Shown: positions 10,041 through 21,464, numbered from the stretch's first letter. The stretch is DNA of 64,000 nucleotides from Gonocerus acuteangulatus (GCA_946811695.1 OX328128.1:25514701-25578700); one strand, 5' to 3'. Made by a program: numbers and translations. The notes: generated by a model from the sequence alone, not told the origin.

Positions 10041-11068
10041 GTTACCGGCAAAGTGTAGAAGCCAGGCATTCTATATAATGCCTAAGCGGTTCATGCAAAG
10101 TATAGAAAGTATTAGTTTTTACAACATATTACACATATTGCCTAGGAATTGTATAAAATGCCTAAGCGGTTTAGGCAAAGTAAAGAAAGTATTAGTTTTA
10201 CAACATATTACACACATTGCCTAGGAATTGTATAAAATGCCTAAGCGGTTTAGGCAAAGTAAAGAAAGTATTAGTTTTTACAACATATTACACACAATGC
10301 CTAGGAATTGTATAAAATGCCAAAGCGGTTTAGGCAAAGTATAGAAAGTATTAGTTTTTACAATATATTACACACATTGCCTAGGAATTGTATAAAATGC
10401 CTAAGCGGTTCAGGCAAAGTATAGAAAGTATTAGTTTTTACAATATATTACACACATTGCCTAGGAATTGTATAAAATGCCAAAGCGGTTTAGACAAAGT
10501 ATAGAAAGTATTAGTTTTTACAACATATTACACACAATGCCTAGGAATTGTATAAAATGCCTAAGCGGATTAGGCAAAGTATAGAAAGTATTAGTTTTTA
10601 CAACATATTACACACATTGCCTAGGAATTGTATAAAATGCCTGGGTATCATAAAGAATGCCTGGTGCTAATTTGGCATTGTATAAAATTAAAAAGATTTT
10701 GAGTTTGCTCTATACACTTTAAACTAGGTAATTTGAATAACTTTAAAAAACAATTTATTTAAAACAATATATTAAGTTAGATTGTTATTTACATATTTAG
10801 AGCTACTTGTTGGAGCAGGGCTGAGTATTGTGACACTTAGAATTGCATTTTCTTTGGTCTTTAACAGATTTACATTTACATGAAGGCCCCCGCCGTCCGC
10901 CGTTAGTTACTCCTACAACCTACAAATCCTGTCTTTCATACTTTGCCTAAAGCGCAGTAGGCATTCTATAGAATGCCTAGGGAAAGTATGAAATACGCTT
11001 CATTTCATACATTGCCGGCTGGATTTAGGCATTCTATAGAACGCCTGATTTTATACTTTGCCGGTAAT
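10041..11068. mobile_element. TIR element with internal 80-bp tandem repeats
   Basis: The left end GTTACCGGCAAAGTGTAGAA and the right end CTTTGCCGGTAAT (to 11068) are inverted. The homology continues into the palindrome AGGCATTCTATAGAATGCCT near 10955-10975 and its variants at both ends. The interior holds a 7-unit tandem array and AT-rich sequence without coding. The superfamily is not recognised and no clear TSD was found. Confidence 0.65.
10081..10640. repeat. 80-bp tandem repeat, seven units
   Basis: CCTAAGCGG or CCAAAGCGG starts units at 10081, 10161, 10240, 10320, 10400, 10480 and 10560. Spacing is 80 bp with one 79-bp unit. The motif TGCCTAGG...AATGCCTAAG derives from the element's own terminal palindrome. 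Differences between units are a few bases. Confidence 0.9.
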
Positions 11069-11750
11069 AAGTGGATACTCAAAACTTAAGGAACGCTGTA
11101 CTCCGATCCTGAAAAAAAGTATGAGCTTCCGGTAACCGAAAATATAATAATGAAATTATTAATTATGTTGAAATAGAGGACGCATATGCCTTATAAGATT
11201 CATTAAACCTCGTCGGATTGATGGTAACCCCTAAACTCGGTACAGGGAAGATGAAAGAACCACTCATAGGAGAGGTTATCCTCTGACCGCACTCCCCCTT
11301 CAAGTGTTTGGGGTGGAGGTTATTCTAATGGATAACCAAATTAAAGGAGGTTTTCCGGACGTCGAAACCAAGTTAAACATAATCAATTTGAGCAGTTAGT
11401 ATAATTTAGTGGGCGAAACCTTAGCAGGGGGGTTTTCGGGTGGGTGGGCCTCTTTCATTGGCCCCTCGGGAATAAATCACATTTTAGGGAAGGGGGAGTC
11501 AAAACTTCTTAATTATCCCTGAAAGGATTTTGAGTGGACAGTAGGACGGAAATAGATGAAATTGGTAAGCAAACATAAGGAAGAACATAAGGTGCAAATA
11601 GAAGAACTTGAGGTGCAAATAAGCTCCGTTCTATCTCGGTATTTACCCTGTTTATAAGTCCAACCTTAAATAATATATCGCACTAGCATTTCTAAAGTGA
11701 CACAACAACAAAAAACTGAAAATGTGCAACTCGTGCCTATGTAGGGGGGA
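11069..11750. other. no gene seen
   Basis: Mixed sequence with no recognised frame or repeat. Confidence 0.4.
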
Positions 11751-12746
11751 CAGTGATGTGATATTCCCGGGTATTTATTCTTCAGGGTAAATACCCAATT
11801 TCATAAATACCCGGGTATTTAAGGTATTTAACTAAACCGATCTAAAGTAATCGAATATTTTAAAATGTGATGGATCTCACCAGAGGTGTTGCAACAATGA
11901 GAAACCATTAAAACAACAATAAATTATAAAATAAGACCACAGAGAGGTTAATAAATAATAAATTCCGACTACCAATAAAACAAGTTGTTTGCCTAAATTT
12001 GATACTACTCTACTTCATTCACAAAAATGTAGCCTCAGCTAAAACTTTGGACTAGGATTATCTCAATTCCTCAAAACATCAATTAAGTTACCTACTCATT
12101 GATCATTATCTTTATCAAAGTTTGTTGTAGCCTAAGGCTAAGGTGTTTTTTTTATGAAACATTCTGTCATCAAGAAGCTATATTTTCATTTCTGGTGAGA
12201 TTTCAGTTTCCTGTAATGTTGATATTACTGAATGAGCATAATTTCAAATGATATTAACAAGGATCACAAACCACTTAAAATGGTTTTGAACTATTATAAT
12301 AAACTATAAAGCCTGTTTTTAACACCTGATAAGTGTTTTTTTTTTTTCTTCTAACACGTATAATTTCTTAAATTTAAATAATTCCTTAATAATTGAATAG
12401 GCTTCATTAAAACAATTTTTAAATTAATTAACCTTCTCCAATGTAAAAGTAATCAAGACAATTCATGGATATTATAAATTTGTAAATACCCATAAATACC
12501 CGGACCGACTTTTAACTTTCTTTAAAATATTATTTGGTTAATATTAATGTTTATTTAGTTCTTATAGTCAAATGAGTTAGTTTTAGTCCTTCATTGCACC
12601 AATAAATATTCAAAGAAGTTGTATCACGCCCAAAAACTGAAAATACCCTCTTTTTGGGTATTTACCTTCCCTGTGGGTAAATACCCGGGTAAATATCCAA
12701 TTTATATTTACCTACCCACTGGGTATTTACCCACCCCACATCACTG
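11751..12746. mobile_element. non-autonomous hAT element with perfect 8-bp TSD
   Basis: The ends CAGTGATGTG and CACATCACTG are inverted, with AGGGGGGA on both sides (11743-11750 and 12747-12754). Next to both ends are repeated motifs of the type TTTACCCGGGTATTTA, which lengthen the inverted region. The 996-bp interior has no transposase frame. CAG-type ends and an 8-bp TSD are diagnostic of hAT. Confidence 0.85.
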
Positions 12747-12999
12747 AGGGGGGATAGCATTAAAACAGGAAGAGTGACAAAAGTGCCCTCTGGTGTACAA
12801 GCTCTCAAGCTAGGTTCATACAGTTTTGAAGGTTGATTAAGAGACAATTACCAATGTCTTTCATAGTCAAACACACCAGGCAAAAACACCGATTTTTGTG
12901 TTGCGTCACTTGAGAAAAACTAGTGCGATATGTACAGTTGATCGTTAAAACAACCCCAATGCGTTGGCACTGTTAAGGCGGATATTGTCGAAGTTCGCC

Positions 13000-13320
13000 G
13001 ATTTTCAATCTGTAAAATGTGTTTTAAAGGTTGAGAGCCTTAGTTTTCGTAAAAAAAAAATATTCCAAACATGTAAAGCAATTTTGCAACAATTTGAAAA
13101 CTTTCAACTTATTTTATGATACCACAATTGCAAAATTATTACCCCAAAACAAATTAACTGATTTAAACGAATTTCGGTAGGCTATTTTGTTCAAAAATAA
13201 ACATTTTATTCCTAGAATATGAAGTTCCTAAATACGTTTTAAGCTGCCGAAAAAATGATATAAAAAATGTCCAATGTTTCTTACTTTTTACTAAGTGGCA
13301 AAGTTTTATTGGTCTCTAGG
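13000..13320 (+). repeat. dispersed repeat R2, copy 1
   Basis: CGATTTTCAATCTGTAAAAT and the following A-run and ATATGAAGTTCCTAAATACG segments match 54165-54760 in the same orientation. The copies are diverged and non-coding. Confidence 0.5.
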
Positions 13321-13489
13321 ATGAATTCTTTCGAAGGTATGAGCGAAAGACGTAAAAAAAACTGTGATTTCGGACTTATTTTGATTTATGCATACCGAAA
13401 TTATTGGTATTTCAGTTCTTCCGAAGATATCCCCGCAAACATAAGTTTGCCCCTCTCAACATCCATCTTAAAACAGGTGACAAAGTAGT

Positions 13490-14280
13490 TTTTCGGTACG
13501 TAGAGCTCTTGAAACATAGGCTTTTTGTGTTCAGGACCTTCAATCCGTTTTTATCCAGGTATTAGAAAAATAAATATAACAAAAACAGCTAATTATTATA
13601 CTAAAACAATCATGAATTTAATTTTTTTTTTTTTTTGTACAGCTCTGAAATACTTATTTTCGTATAATGTATAGTAACTTTGAAGTACCAAGACCTCTAC
13701 CATGGCTTTTCTCCCTTAACTCACCCCCCACCGCTAAATGCTTCTAATGAAATGCAACCCTCCAAGTGCCCCAGCACAAGGCGATTACTAAAATTCACTC
13801 TGATCATTTGATAATTACTAGAAATTTTTAAGAGCTCCCCATCTCCTTGTTTTAAAGGCCCGATTTCTTCTTTTTTGTCTTTCTATTCTATACCTCGCCG
13901 AACTCCTTTGCCATTTTTCCCGAAGGAGGTTCTTGACGTCAGCTTAATTATTCAGAAGAGGACGAAGCCCCGTTTCTGTAGGATTACCGGAAAGACTTTG
14001 TGAAGGTATTTTTTTTTTTTCTTGGGCGCTTTGTACCGGTGGCAAAGTCCTCCTCTTGGCTAAACGTGGCTATAACGACCTTTTGAAGAAAGATTATTTC
14101 TTACATTCTGCTTGCTGGGGGGGAGGGGTTCGGTATCATTAATTTTTCGGCTTTTGAAGGTGAAGATCCCTTAAGAAGTTCAATGACGTTCGAGTCCATT
14201 ATGCCTCTGTCAAGATAACCATTTCAAAGTTATTTTTAGTCATCAGAAAAGCTTATATAAAAAACATATAGGACGCTCAA
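13490..14280. other. no gene seen
   Basis: T-rich and mixed sequence with a G run at 14117. No recognised element. Confidence 0.4.
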
Positions 14281-14281
14281 T

Positions 14282-14370
14282 TTTATTGTACATAGCATGC
14301 AACGAACATAGCACACAGGCAGGTTGTGATACGGGAAATCTCCTAGGCTAGGTCAAAAAATTCAAATTTC
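14282..14370 (+). mobile_element. degraded Helitron fragment
   Basis: CAGGTTGTGATACGGGAAAT and the nearby AGGTCAAAAA resemble internal sequence of the Helitron at 6271-6699 (TTGATACGGGGAGCGTCATT). Confidence 0.3.
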
Positions 14371-14644
14371 AAAATTTGGTCAAAAGGTGAAAAGTTTTGT
14401 TTAAGAAAAAAATGGCTACATTGAACCATTCAGATTCTGACGGCCATTTTGAATCAACAGCCATTTTGAATAATGTCTCAAATTTATTTGTTGATGTTCT
14501 TGATAATTAGAATAACTCGAACTCATTGATTACTTTACATCATTATATAATCATGGAATGCAATTTATTTCAAGGTAGGGATTGTCGGGGTTCGGTCACT
14601 GCTACTTAATAAAACTACATTTTATCATAAAAATGGTTTTATTG

Positions 14645-14692
14645 TGCCGACGTTTCGGCTTGAACTTCAAGCCTTCATCAGGGCTGTAAAAA
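14645..14692 (-). ncRNA. hammerhead-like ribozyme core (PLE family D, left copy)
   Basis: On the minus strand: GCC, CTGATGA (14681-14675), stem II GGCTTGA/TCAAGCC, GAAAC (14656-14652), GTC, then GGC. The upstream GCC pairs with the downstream GGC to form a minimal stem I, placing cleavage after GTC. Stem III is only AC/GU with no loop, as in the minimal hammerheads known from PLEs. Confidence 0.75.
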
Positions 14693-14722
14693 ACAAGTAG
14701 GACGGATGTAGTACTGAAATAT

Positions 14723-14730
<8 letters not shown>

Positions 14731-14773
<43 letters not shown>
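14731..14773. repeat. (AT)n microsatellite in the PLE-D left arm
   Basis: AT run flanked by ACACAC. It is mirrored by the longer run at 17141-17201 in the right arm. Confidence 0.9.
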
Positions 14774-14778
<5 letters not shown>

Positions 14779-15210
14779 GCCTACAAACATAAATACACAT
14801 ACATATATACATACATACATATTTGGAAAAAGACAAAAACATAAAATACTAGAACATAATATATAGAAGTGAACATAATATATAGTGTTTGGATTATTAG
14901 GAAAACAGATATAAGAATAACAGATTACATATTAGATTAGATATAAGAATAACAATATGGGCTTACCGATGGGAAGATAGAGAACTATTCCTCACAAATG
15001 CGGGATCATTTCTCACAGTTAATACAGGGAAATATAGGAAGAAAGGAGTTGGTGAGGGGGAGGGGGGTTCTTGACCACCCAATGGACAGAGAACATAGAA
15101 GATGAAAGAAAGAGCGGCAAAATACAGTAAGGGGTCATAAAGTCATAAAATGCTGTGTTAATGGAAAGGGAGGCAGGTATAAAGGGCTATATTGCAGGCG
15201 GTATAGGGGA

Positions 15211-16686
15211 TTAGGATGGAGTTTTTAATAAATGGAAGATGTTGGAGTAGGTAGAGGAGATGACTTCTTTGTCAATTTTGTCATTAACTGGATTATTTTC
15301 TAGGTGGATAAAAATTGATTCGGAAAGGAGGCGTTTTTCTTCGTTGGATTCAGTGGAAAGGATGGAGTATTGGTCAAAACCAAAGTCATGTCCGTCTGTG
15401 ATGGCATGTCTAGTTAAAGCTGTCTTTATGTATTTATTCCGTACATCATTTTTGTGGTTGTTGATACGTTTTCTTACTGGGTTTTTAGTCTGTCCAATGT
15501 ACGCACTATTGCAGTTGGGTGTGATGCAGGGGATTCTGTAGACTACATTGGTCCTGTCTTTTTGTGGGATAGGGTCTTTAAGAGTCGTATGTAAGTTTTT
15601 CAGTTTGTTCTGTGTCGATAGTCCTAGTTTTAGAGTGGGGAAAGTATCGCGTAGGGATTTTTGGATTTTTTCTGTGAGGTTTGGGATATATGGGAGGCCT
15701 CTGAATTGAGGGACAATATTATCTTGGGTAGTGGGGATGGGTTTAGGGTTATTAAAAGAATTTATGAGACGGGTGATAATGTTCGTAGGAAATCCATTGG
15801 TAGTAAGAATATCGAGTAGTCGGGATTTGTTGGCAGGGTGAAATTTGGTGTCGGATAGGGAGAGGGCTCGATTTATTAGGTTGCTGGCAGTATTGAGGAT
15901 TTGGTGTTTGGGGTGTGAGGAAAGGTAATGGAGAAGTCGTCCCGAGTAAGTGGGTTTGGTATACCAATCAGTGGATATAGAGCCGTCTGTATTTCTAATA
16001 AGGAGTATGTCAAGGAAAGGGAGGGAGTTGTTAGTTTCGGTCTCGATGGTGAATATTAACCGGGGGTGGTAGGGGTTAAAGGCTGTTAGAATTTCTGGAA
16101 TCTTATCAGGATTAATTATGAGGAAGAGGTCGTCAACATATTTTTTAAGGAAAATAATATCGTCGGGGAACATGGGGAGGATTTGGTCAAGGAGGTCATT
16201 AAGGGTAATATTGGAAAGGTCAGGAGCGAGGCAGTTACCCATGGCGAGGCCAGAGATCTGGTTGAAGAATTTATCTTGGAATAGGAGGTATCCGGATTTG
16301 CAGCAGAGGGATAGGGATTCAAGATAGGAAGATCGAGATAGCTTGGTGTGTGGTTCGAGGGTGGTCCAATTCTTGTCAATAATTTCGAGGGTTTTATCTA
16401 TGGGAATGTTTGTGAAGAGGGACTGGGCATCTAGAGAGGCTAAAATGAAATTAGGGGGGATGAGAAAGGAGTGTAGTTGTTTTTTAAGGTCGTGTGCATT
16501 CTGTACGTCATAGGGGTTATTGTGACTTAAGGTCTGGAGGGAAGTAAGGAGAAATTTGCTAAGTTTTGAGGAGGGGGAGTTTATATCCAACGAAGAATCC
16601 AACGAAGAAAAACGCCTCCTTTCCGAATCAATTTTTATCCACCTAGAAAATAATCCAGTTAATGACAAAATTGACAAAGAAGTCAT
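15211..16686 (-). pseudogene. PLE family D reverse transcriptase / GIY-YIG endonuclease, 5'-truncated
   Basis: A 491-residue open frame. Penelope-like elements copy their RNA by target-primed reverse transcription, with a GIY-YIG nuclease thought to nick the target. Visible parts: RT motif A (SLDAQSLFTNIP, residues 84-95), the GLAMGNCLAPDLSNI block (146-160), the catalytic YVDD (183-186), NSLPFLDILLI (220-230) and C-terminal GIY-YIG (VYRI at 382, YIG at 396-398, Glu in ESIFI near 457). The N-terminal part before motif A is missing; full PLE proteins are usually around 800 residues. The first ~33 residues are not PLE protein: they are the antisense of the neighbouring plus copy's C-terminus, read across the junction near 16590. 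The frame has no stop or frameshift, so the insertion is fairly young. Confidence 0.85.
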
Positions 16687-16735
16687 CTCCTCTACCTACT
16701 CCAACATCTTCCATTTATTAAAAACTCCATCCTAA
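16590..16735 (+). pseudogene. PLE family D C-terminal fragment (second copy)
   Basis: The plus strand encodes the last ~45 residues of the same protein (SNEEKRLLSESIFIHLENNP onward, ending HLLKTPS, stop at 16733-16735). It is the 5'-truncated partner of the minus-strand copy. All upstream sequence is lost at the head-to-head junction. Confidence 0.75.
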
Positions 16736-17140
16736 TCCCCTATACCGCCTGCAATATAGCCCTTTATACCTGCCTCCCTTTCCATTAACACAGCATTTTA
16801 TGACTTTATGACCCCTTACTGTATTTTGCCGCTCTTTCTTTCATCTTCTATGTCCTTTGGGTGGTCCAGAACCCCCCTCCCCCTCACCAACTCCTTTCTT
16901 CCTATATTTCCCTGTATTAACTGTCAGAAATGATCCCGCATTTGTGAGGAATAGTTCTCTATCTTCCCATCGGTAAGCCCATATTGTTATTCTTATATCT
17001 AATCTAATATGTAATCTGTTATTCTTATATCTGTTTTCCTAATAATCCAAACACTATATATTATGTTCTAGTATTTTATGTTTTTGTCTTTTTCCACATA
17101 TGTATGTATGTATATATGTATGTGTATTTATGTTTGTAGG

Positions 17141-17141
17141 C

Positions 17142-17201
<60 letters not shown>
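17141..17201. repeat. (TA)n microsatellite in the PLE-D right arm
   Basis: About 30 TA units followed by TGTGTGTG. Counterpart of 14731-14773 but longer, so the tract length has changed since insertion. Confidence 0.9.
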
Positions 17202-17209
<8 letters not shown>

Positions 17210-17243
17210 ATATTTCAGTACTACATCCGTCCTACTTGTTTTT

Positions 17244-17290
17244 TACAGCCCTGATGAAGGCTTGAAGTTCAAGTCGAAACGTCGGCACAA
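17244..17290 (+). ncRNA. hammerhead-like ribozyme core (PLE family D, right copy)
   Basis: GCC, CTGATGA (17251-17257), stem II GGCTTGA/TCAAGTC, GAAAC (17276-17280), GTC, GGC. One C-to-T change at the base of stem II leaves a G-U pair. Stem I GCC/GGC is kept. Confidence 0.7.
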
Positions 17291-17551
17291 TAAAACCATT
17301 TTTATGATAAAATGTAGTTTTATTAAGTAGCAGTGACCGAACCCCGACAATCCCCCGTACCTTGCATCATCAACGGTCAACGATCTCCTCTCAAAGCAAT
17401 TTATTTCAATTTTATATCAACAGTCACTGTCTAACTAAGGAGCGCTGGCCTTTCTTGATAAGAGCTATCTACTCGCAGGCTATGGTACTGGCCTCTGTCG
17501 GCTGTTTCATGAATTGCTGTGGTGCTGGCCTCTGTTGGCTGTTTCACGAAT

Positions 17552-17674
17552 TAAATAAACAAATTCACACCGTTAGACCGATTTTGACGTAACTGGGTAT
17601 ACAGGTAGATCTTGATACGGGGAGAGTCATAGGCAGAAAGTAGGTGTAGCATGACACACTGGGTAACAGCTAGT
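17552..17674 (+). mobile_element. Helitron 3' fragment
   Basis: CACACCGTTAGACCGATTTT and GGGTAACAGCTAGT (ending 17674) match the Helitron at 6271-6699. The internal region is shortened and the 5' end is missing. Confidence 0.65.
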
Positions 17675-17730
17675 AAATAATAAAAAAAAATTACGACAAT
17701 AAATTTAGCTTAATACAACATTATGAAAGC

Positions 17731-17735
17731 ATACT

Positions 17736-17772
<37 letters not shown>
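17731..17772. repeat. poly-T tract
   Basis: About 40 bases, nearly all T, with a single C. No retroelement body is recognised next to it. Confidence 0.9.
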
Positions 17773-17780
<8 letters not shown>

Positions 17781-18150
17781 GTGTCAGATGTCTACAAGAA
17801 TTATAAAACAGAAATGAGAAATGATTGCACATCCATGAGGCATAGTTCTCCCTCTTTTCATCGCCTTATATTATTTTCAAATATTTCACGAAAGACTTCC
17901 TCCTTATAAATGCGAGATTTGAATATTTATATGTAGAACAAACCAAAGCCATTTTTCTTCCACTCAGGGGTTTTCCGAAATAATGCTCCATCAATAGAAC
18001 CATAATTTGAGATTGTTTGGCATTGTACAAAGAGTGTCCAGCATACCATTGCACTGTCCAACAAGCTCTAACTTTGGACACTGATTATGTAATTAAGTTT
18101 TTGAAAGCGAATTTCTCTTATCAATAAAGTCAAACGATCAAATCATTTCC

Positions 18151-18372
18151 ATATTTGAATCGATTCATGCAAAAATGGTTTCAGTCCATTTTTTCTCAAC
18201 TTGAGAAGGTAAGTACTCATTTCTAAGTTAAAAGGACTTCAGTCCAATACATAGTTGCCATAGAAACATAGTCCTAATTTTATTATTCCATCTAGAAAGG
18301 GCTTCAGTCTATTTTTCTCAAAACTACTGATTTTGGACTGAAACCCTTCTTTCATGGATCTATTCATTTACG
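18151..18372. mobile_element. small MITE-like foldback
   Basis: GAATCGATTCATGCAAAAAT with GGTTTCAGTCCA at the left is mirrored by TGGACTGAAACCCTTC and TTCATGGATCTATTC at the right. The arms are about 37 bp with several mismatches. It has no coding sequence; the superfamily is unknown. Confidence 0.5.
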
Positions 18373-19464
18373 ATTGGAGGTGGGCTACGTCGGGGATCGG
18401 CCGAGTGTATAAAAGAACTTAGGACGAGAAAACGTTAATTGCAGATAATTTATCCGCCGATGCCTTACAAACTAACTGTGCATAGACTACGTCCGTGGCA
18501 GTAACTGGTTTTCTATTTGGGTGTTTTGGTGTATGTTACAGAATTCCGCTCGACCGAACCTCGATGACACCTAATTTTTTTTTTTTTTTATACAATATCA
18601 ACAAATATAAATACATATCACATATTTAATAGTGCACCTACAGGACACTTCAGTTTTATAATAAAAGATAAACAAGATTTACGGGAAATAAAATAGGCAT
18701 CTACCATTACAATCACAACGGTCAGCGATCACCACACTAGTTCCGTGTTTATAGTGAAGCTTATATTTAAAGTAAGAGTTTTGACGTGGTCATTGCTGGA
18801 GAAGGTTCACCTTCAAACAATATGACTGTATTTTTATTGTAGTGAGTTTTTGGCTCTTGAAAACGCACCTAGTGTGGCGCGAAACTTGAAGAGGAGAATG
18901 TAATAAATGAATTGACTTTCTTAATTATCTTTTATTGACTTTCGGCTTGGGATATATTTGACCCAATCATTGGTAACCCAGCTCCAGGATCAAATAGATT
19001 AATTTTTGTTCCAATTAAAAAAAAAAAAAGGAAAAGGATGTCCTTGTACATACCAAGACTTGATCCGAAACGCATCAAGAGGAACGTCAGACCCAAAGAT
19101 GTTCGTGGGAGGATGTCTGGAATAGAGTATGCATGACACATATGTGATGGGATCTCATAGACATCACCCATGCCCGTCACGTACTAACACACAACTAAAA
19201 CGGAAGACCAATAAATATTCATATTCCTATAATATAATACAATGGAAGGGAGCAAATCCTCTAAGATAATCCTTAAGGAAGGAATATTGTAGAATTACAA
19301 TTAGAAGTGGAAATTCACCTTACTCATAAATTATACATATGTTCTTGTGAATATCATAAAATGCTCAAGGCATTTTTTATGGCCTCCTAAAGTATGAATG
19401 AATAATTGTACTGTCTTCATCCCATTTACAGCATCAATTTTTACAAAATATGTTTAAATACTAT
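18373..19464. other. no gene seen
   Basis: Includes a T run near 18571-18583 and mixed sequence. A GCACCTAGTGTGGCGCGAAAC string at 18865-18885 faintly recalls a PLE hammerhead but lacks the CUGANGA box. Confidence 0.4.
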
Positions 19465-19590
19465 AAAGTGCGGTTCCTCCCTCCCTCCATAGGGATGGCT
19501 CATGGGCTTAAGAGGTTGACTTCATGACGCAATCCGAAAGTGCCGAATAGAAAATTTTATGTTTCAGAGCCTATAGATCTCAAAACTAAC
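19465..19590 (+). repeat. dispersed repeat R1, uninterrupted copy
   Basis: GCGGTTCCTCCCTCCCTCCA through TTGACTTCATGACGCAATCC to the CAGAGCCTATAGATC motif matches 63235-63370 and the split copy at 1885-2300. Non-coding. Confidence 0.6.
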
Positions 19591-19595
19591 CGTGG

Positions 19596-20000
19596 AAATC
19601 GTTTAAAGTAAAAGAAGTAGTAGTGTAGACTGCATTCCTGAATAATTTGCTTAAAATAACCTAAGTATATTAAAAACATGAATAGTTCCGCTCTTTTAAA
19701 TTTGTAATGAGTAACTCAAAGAAATTCTTTTAATTATTAATTTTTTTAAATAAATTCCTTGCAGAGTTTTGTGTATGCTTGGTACTAAACTACTTAATAA
19801 AAACACGAAAACTTCACGTTTTCGCCTGAGGCAGGAACGGGATTCAGCCCCCCGTAAATTTGCGGTGTCTACTAGGTAGAAAGATTTGCAGAAATTTTTC
19901 AATAATTCCGTCAAGAGTGCAACCTCTATAGCTACTTTCCTTCGGAGTAAAGCGCTAAAAGGAGACCAATCCCGTGAGGGGGGGGGCACCGCAACAAGCA
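19596..20000 (-). repeat. dispersed repeat R3, minus copy
   Basis: Read on the minus strand, it runs from TACTCCGAAGGAAAGTAGCT through CCCGTTCCTGCC and TTACTCATTACAAATTT to GCAGTCTACACTAC. The same ordered blocks occur on the plus strand at 23060-23110 and 24010-24240. This copy lacks the (AT)n and 143-bp array found between those blocks. A 105-residue open frame here has no recognisable content. Confidence 0.55.
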
Positions 20001-20013
20001 CACGAGGTAACAT

Positions 20014-20734
20014 TTCAACGAAGAAATAAAATACAAAAGTATATATATATATATATTTGTATATATTGAATAAAGGTAGGTGGATATTAATTATTGCCAG
20101 ATGAGACTCCTAATATCATTATTATTTAATATTATTACATGTTTTCGGCGTCTCGCATGTCAAAACAATATTTTATTGCTGTCATTATCACTAGCTTTAT
20201 CAAAGTGTTTTTACTGTCACAGGTAGTGGCACAGACATTACATTAGAGCCCGCAGACTAAACATGCGCCCAATGTGATGGGCGAAGACAATAGACAAGAC
20301 TATGTACTTTTATAGCTTCTGATGTGTCTGCTACCTTTGTTACTCGCCGATGGGAGTGTTATTGTCTTTTGACAGACTGTCTTATTGTTTGTTTTTTTTT
20401 CAGATACATTTTTTTGCAGTACGAACAATCAAGCACAATTTTAAACTGCGATGCCTGCGTGAGTGGAAATGCATTGCTACCGCGAAATATCTCACGGATA
20501 TACGTACAAATTATGAAACTCGTCAAGATGTAACGGCATATTGCACTCAGAAAATTCAGTAGCAGACAGTATGGAACAACATCAACAACAATAAACATTG
20601 GAAAATCGAACAAACAAGAGTAGAGTGACTATTATGCACATTAAACATTTTCGTGAAGTCAAAAAATAATGATTTAATAATATATATTTTTTTTTTTTTT
20701 TTTTTTTTTAGTCCTACAACTAACCTCATTTTTT
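20014..20734. other. no gene seen
   Basis: Contains a short AT run (20040-20056) and a T run ending near 20710. The overlapping short frames at 20324-20613 show no recognisable domain. Confidence 0.4.
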
Positions 20735-20739
20735 TATTT

Positions 20740-20800
20740 ATTATTCCCTTATTGGGCGCTAATGGTCTACACGCCGAAGCGCCGTAAAAAAAATAAATAA
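20740..20800 (+). mobile_element. 3' tail of SINE family S2
   Basis: GGGCGCTAATGGTCTACACG ending GCGCCGTAAAAAAAATAAAT matches the tail of the full S2 SINE at 54436. Confidence 0.55.
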
Positions 20801-21086
20801 AAATTCAGCAGATGGCCTAGATCCACCAATATAAATAAATATATAAATAAAATGAAAATATTCCTGTAGATATGTTTCACGTAAAATAATTATGAATGAA
20901 GGCTGGCATTATTTGGCATTCGGCATGACCCTAGATTTACCTCTAATTACTTGCAGCACTATGCCTGAAAAAGGACAGTCCGAAAAATAGCATTTAAATT
21001 GGATAATATAAAATAATTTGGAACGTTCGTTAACCAGCTCATATAAAAATAACCTTACACAATGTTAATAACTATGTTTATTAAAA

Positions 21087-21400
21087 ACTAGCTGTTACCT
21101 GGCGTGCCATACTGCACCTAAGTTATATTATATAAAAAAAATGGAGACAAATTTGAGTAATAATGTAAAAATCGGTCTACAAGAGACTATAGAGATAGGG
21201 TGTTTCTTTCAAAACACCCTAATTACACACCCAGCTTATAACTTTAAAGTTTTGTTGGAACAAAAAAAAAAGAAATTGCTTCTAGGAGCAGCCTTGCCAA
21301 ACTTCTTTGGCATCAAGACATTACCTGTATGCCAAGTTGGGTCAAAATCGGTCAAACGTTGTGGATTTGTAAAAGGAACAAAAGAAGGATATTCCTTTCC
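21087..21400 (-). mobile_element. Helitron copy, minus strand, diverged
   Basis: ACTAGCTGTTACCTGGCGTG at the left is the complement of the Helitron 3' end. GGTCAAAATCGGTCAAACG further right matches its body. The 5' end is decayed. Confidence 0.6.
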
Positions 21401-21464
21401 TTTTTTCTACTTTTCTGTAGCATTTTTAAATCAATAATTCTCATTTTGTGCTATTATTTTTTTA

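Larger units (their letters stand above)
14574..17395. mobile_element. PLE family D, head-to-head pair with 14-bp TSD
   Basis: A ~2-kb minus-strand copy (14574 to about 16585) meets a ~0.8-kb plus-strand copy (about 16586-17395). The outer ~770 bp of each are reverse complements and include matching (AT)n tracts and hammerhead cores. GCAATTTATTTCAA flanks the whole at 14560-14573 and 17396-17409, so the pair entered as one insertion event. The junction (16578-16597) carries a doubled ATCCAACGAAG motif. The right copy keeps 3' sequence (17353-17395) that the left copy lacks. Confidence 0.85.

Noticed and set aside
10081..10640. CRISPR-like or regulatory array
   Set aside because: Whole-unit tandem duplication with no variable spacers, inside a TIR element.
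15260..15541. 93-residue + strand frame starting MTSLSILSLTG
   Set aside because: It is antisense to the PLE GIY-YIG coding sequence. The same peptide start appears in the minus ORF only because the two PLE copies are inverted.
17866..18081. 71-residue minus frame (LMEHYFGKPLSGRKMALVCS)
   Set aside because: It faintly recalls a helix-turn-helix region of transposon proteins but is too short and isolated to call.
18850..18900. Hammerhead-like core
   Set aside because: It has a stem and GAAAC but no CUGANGA box, and no PLE sequence around it.
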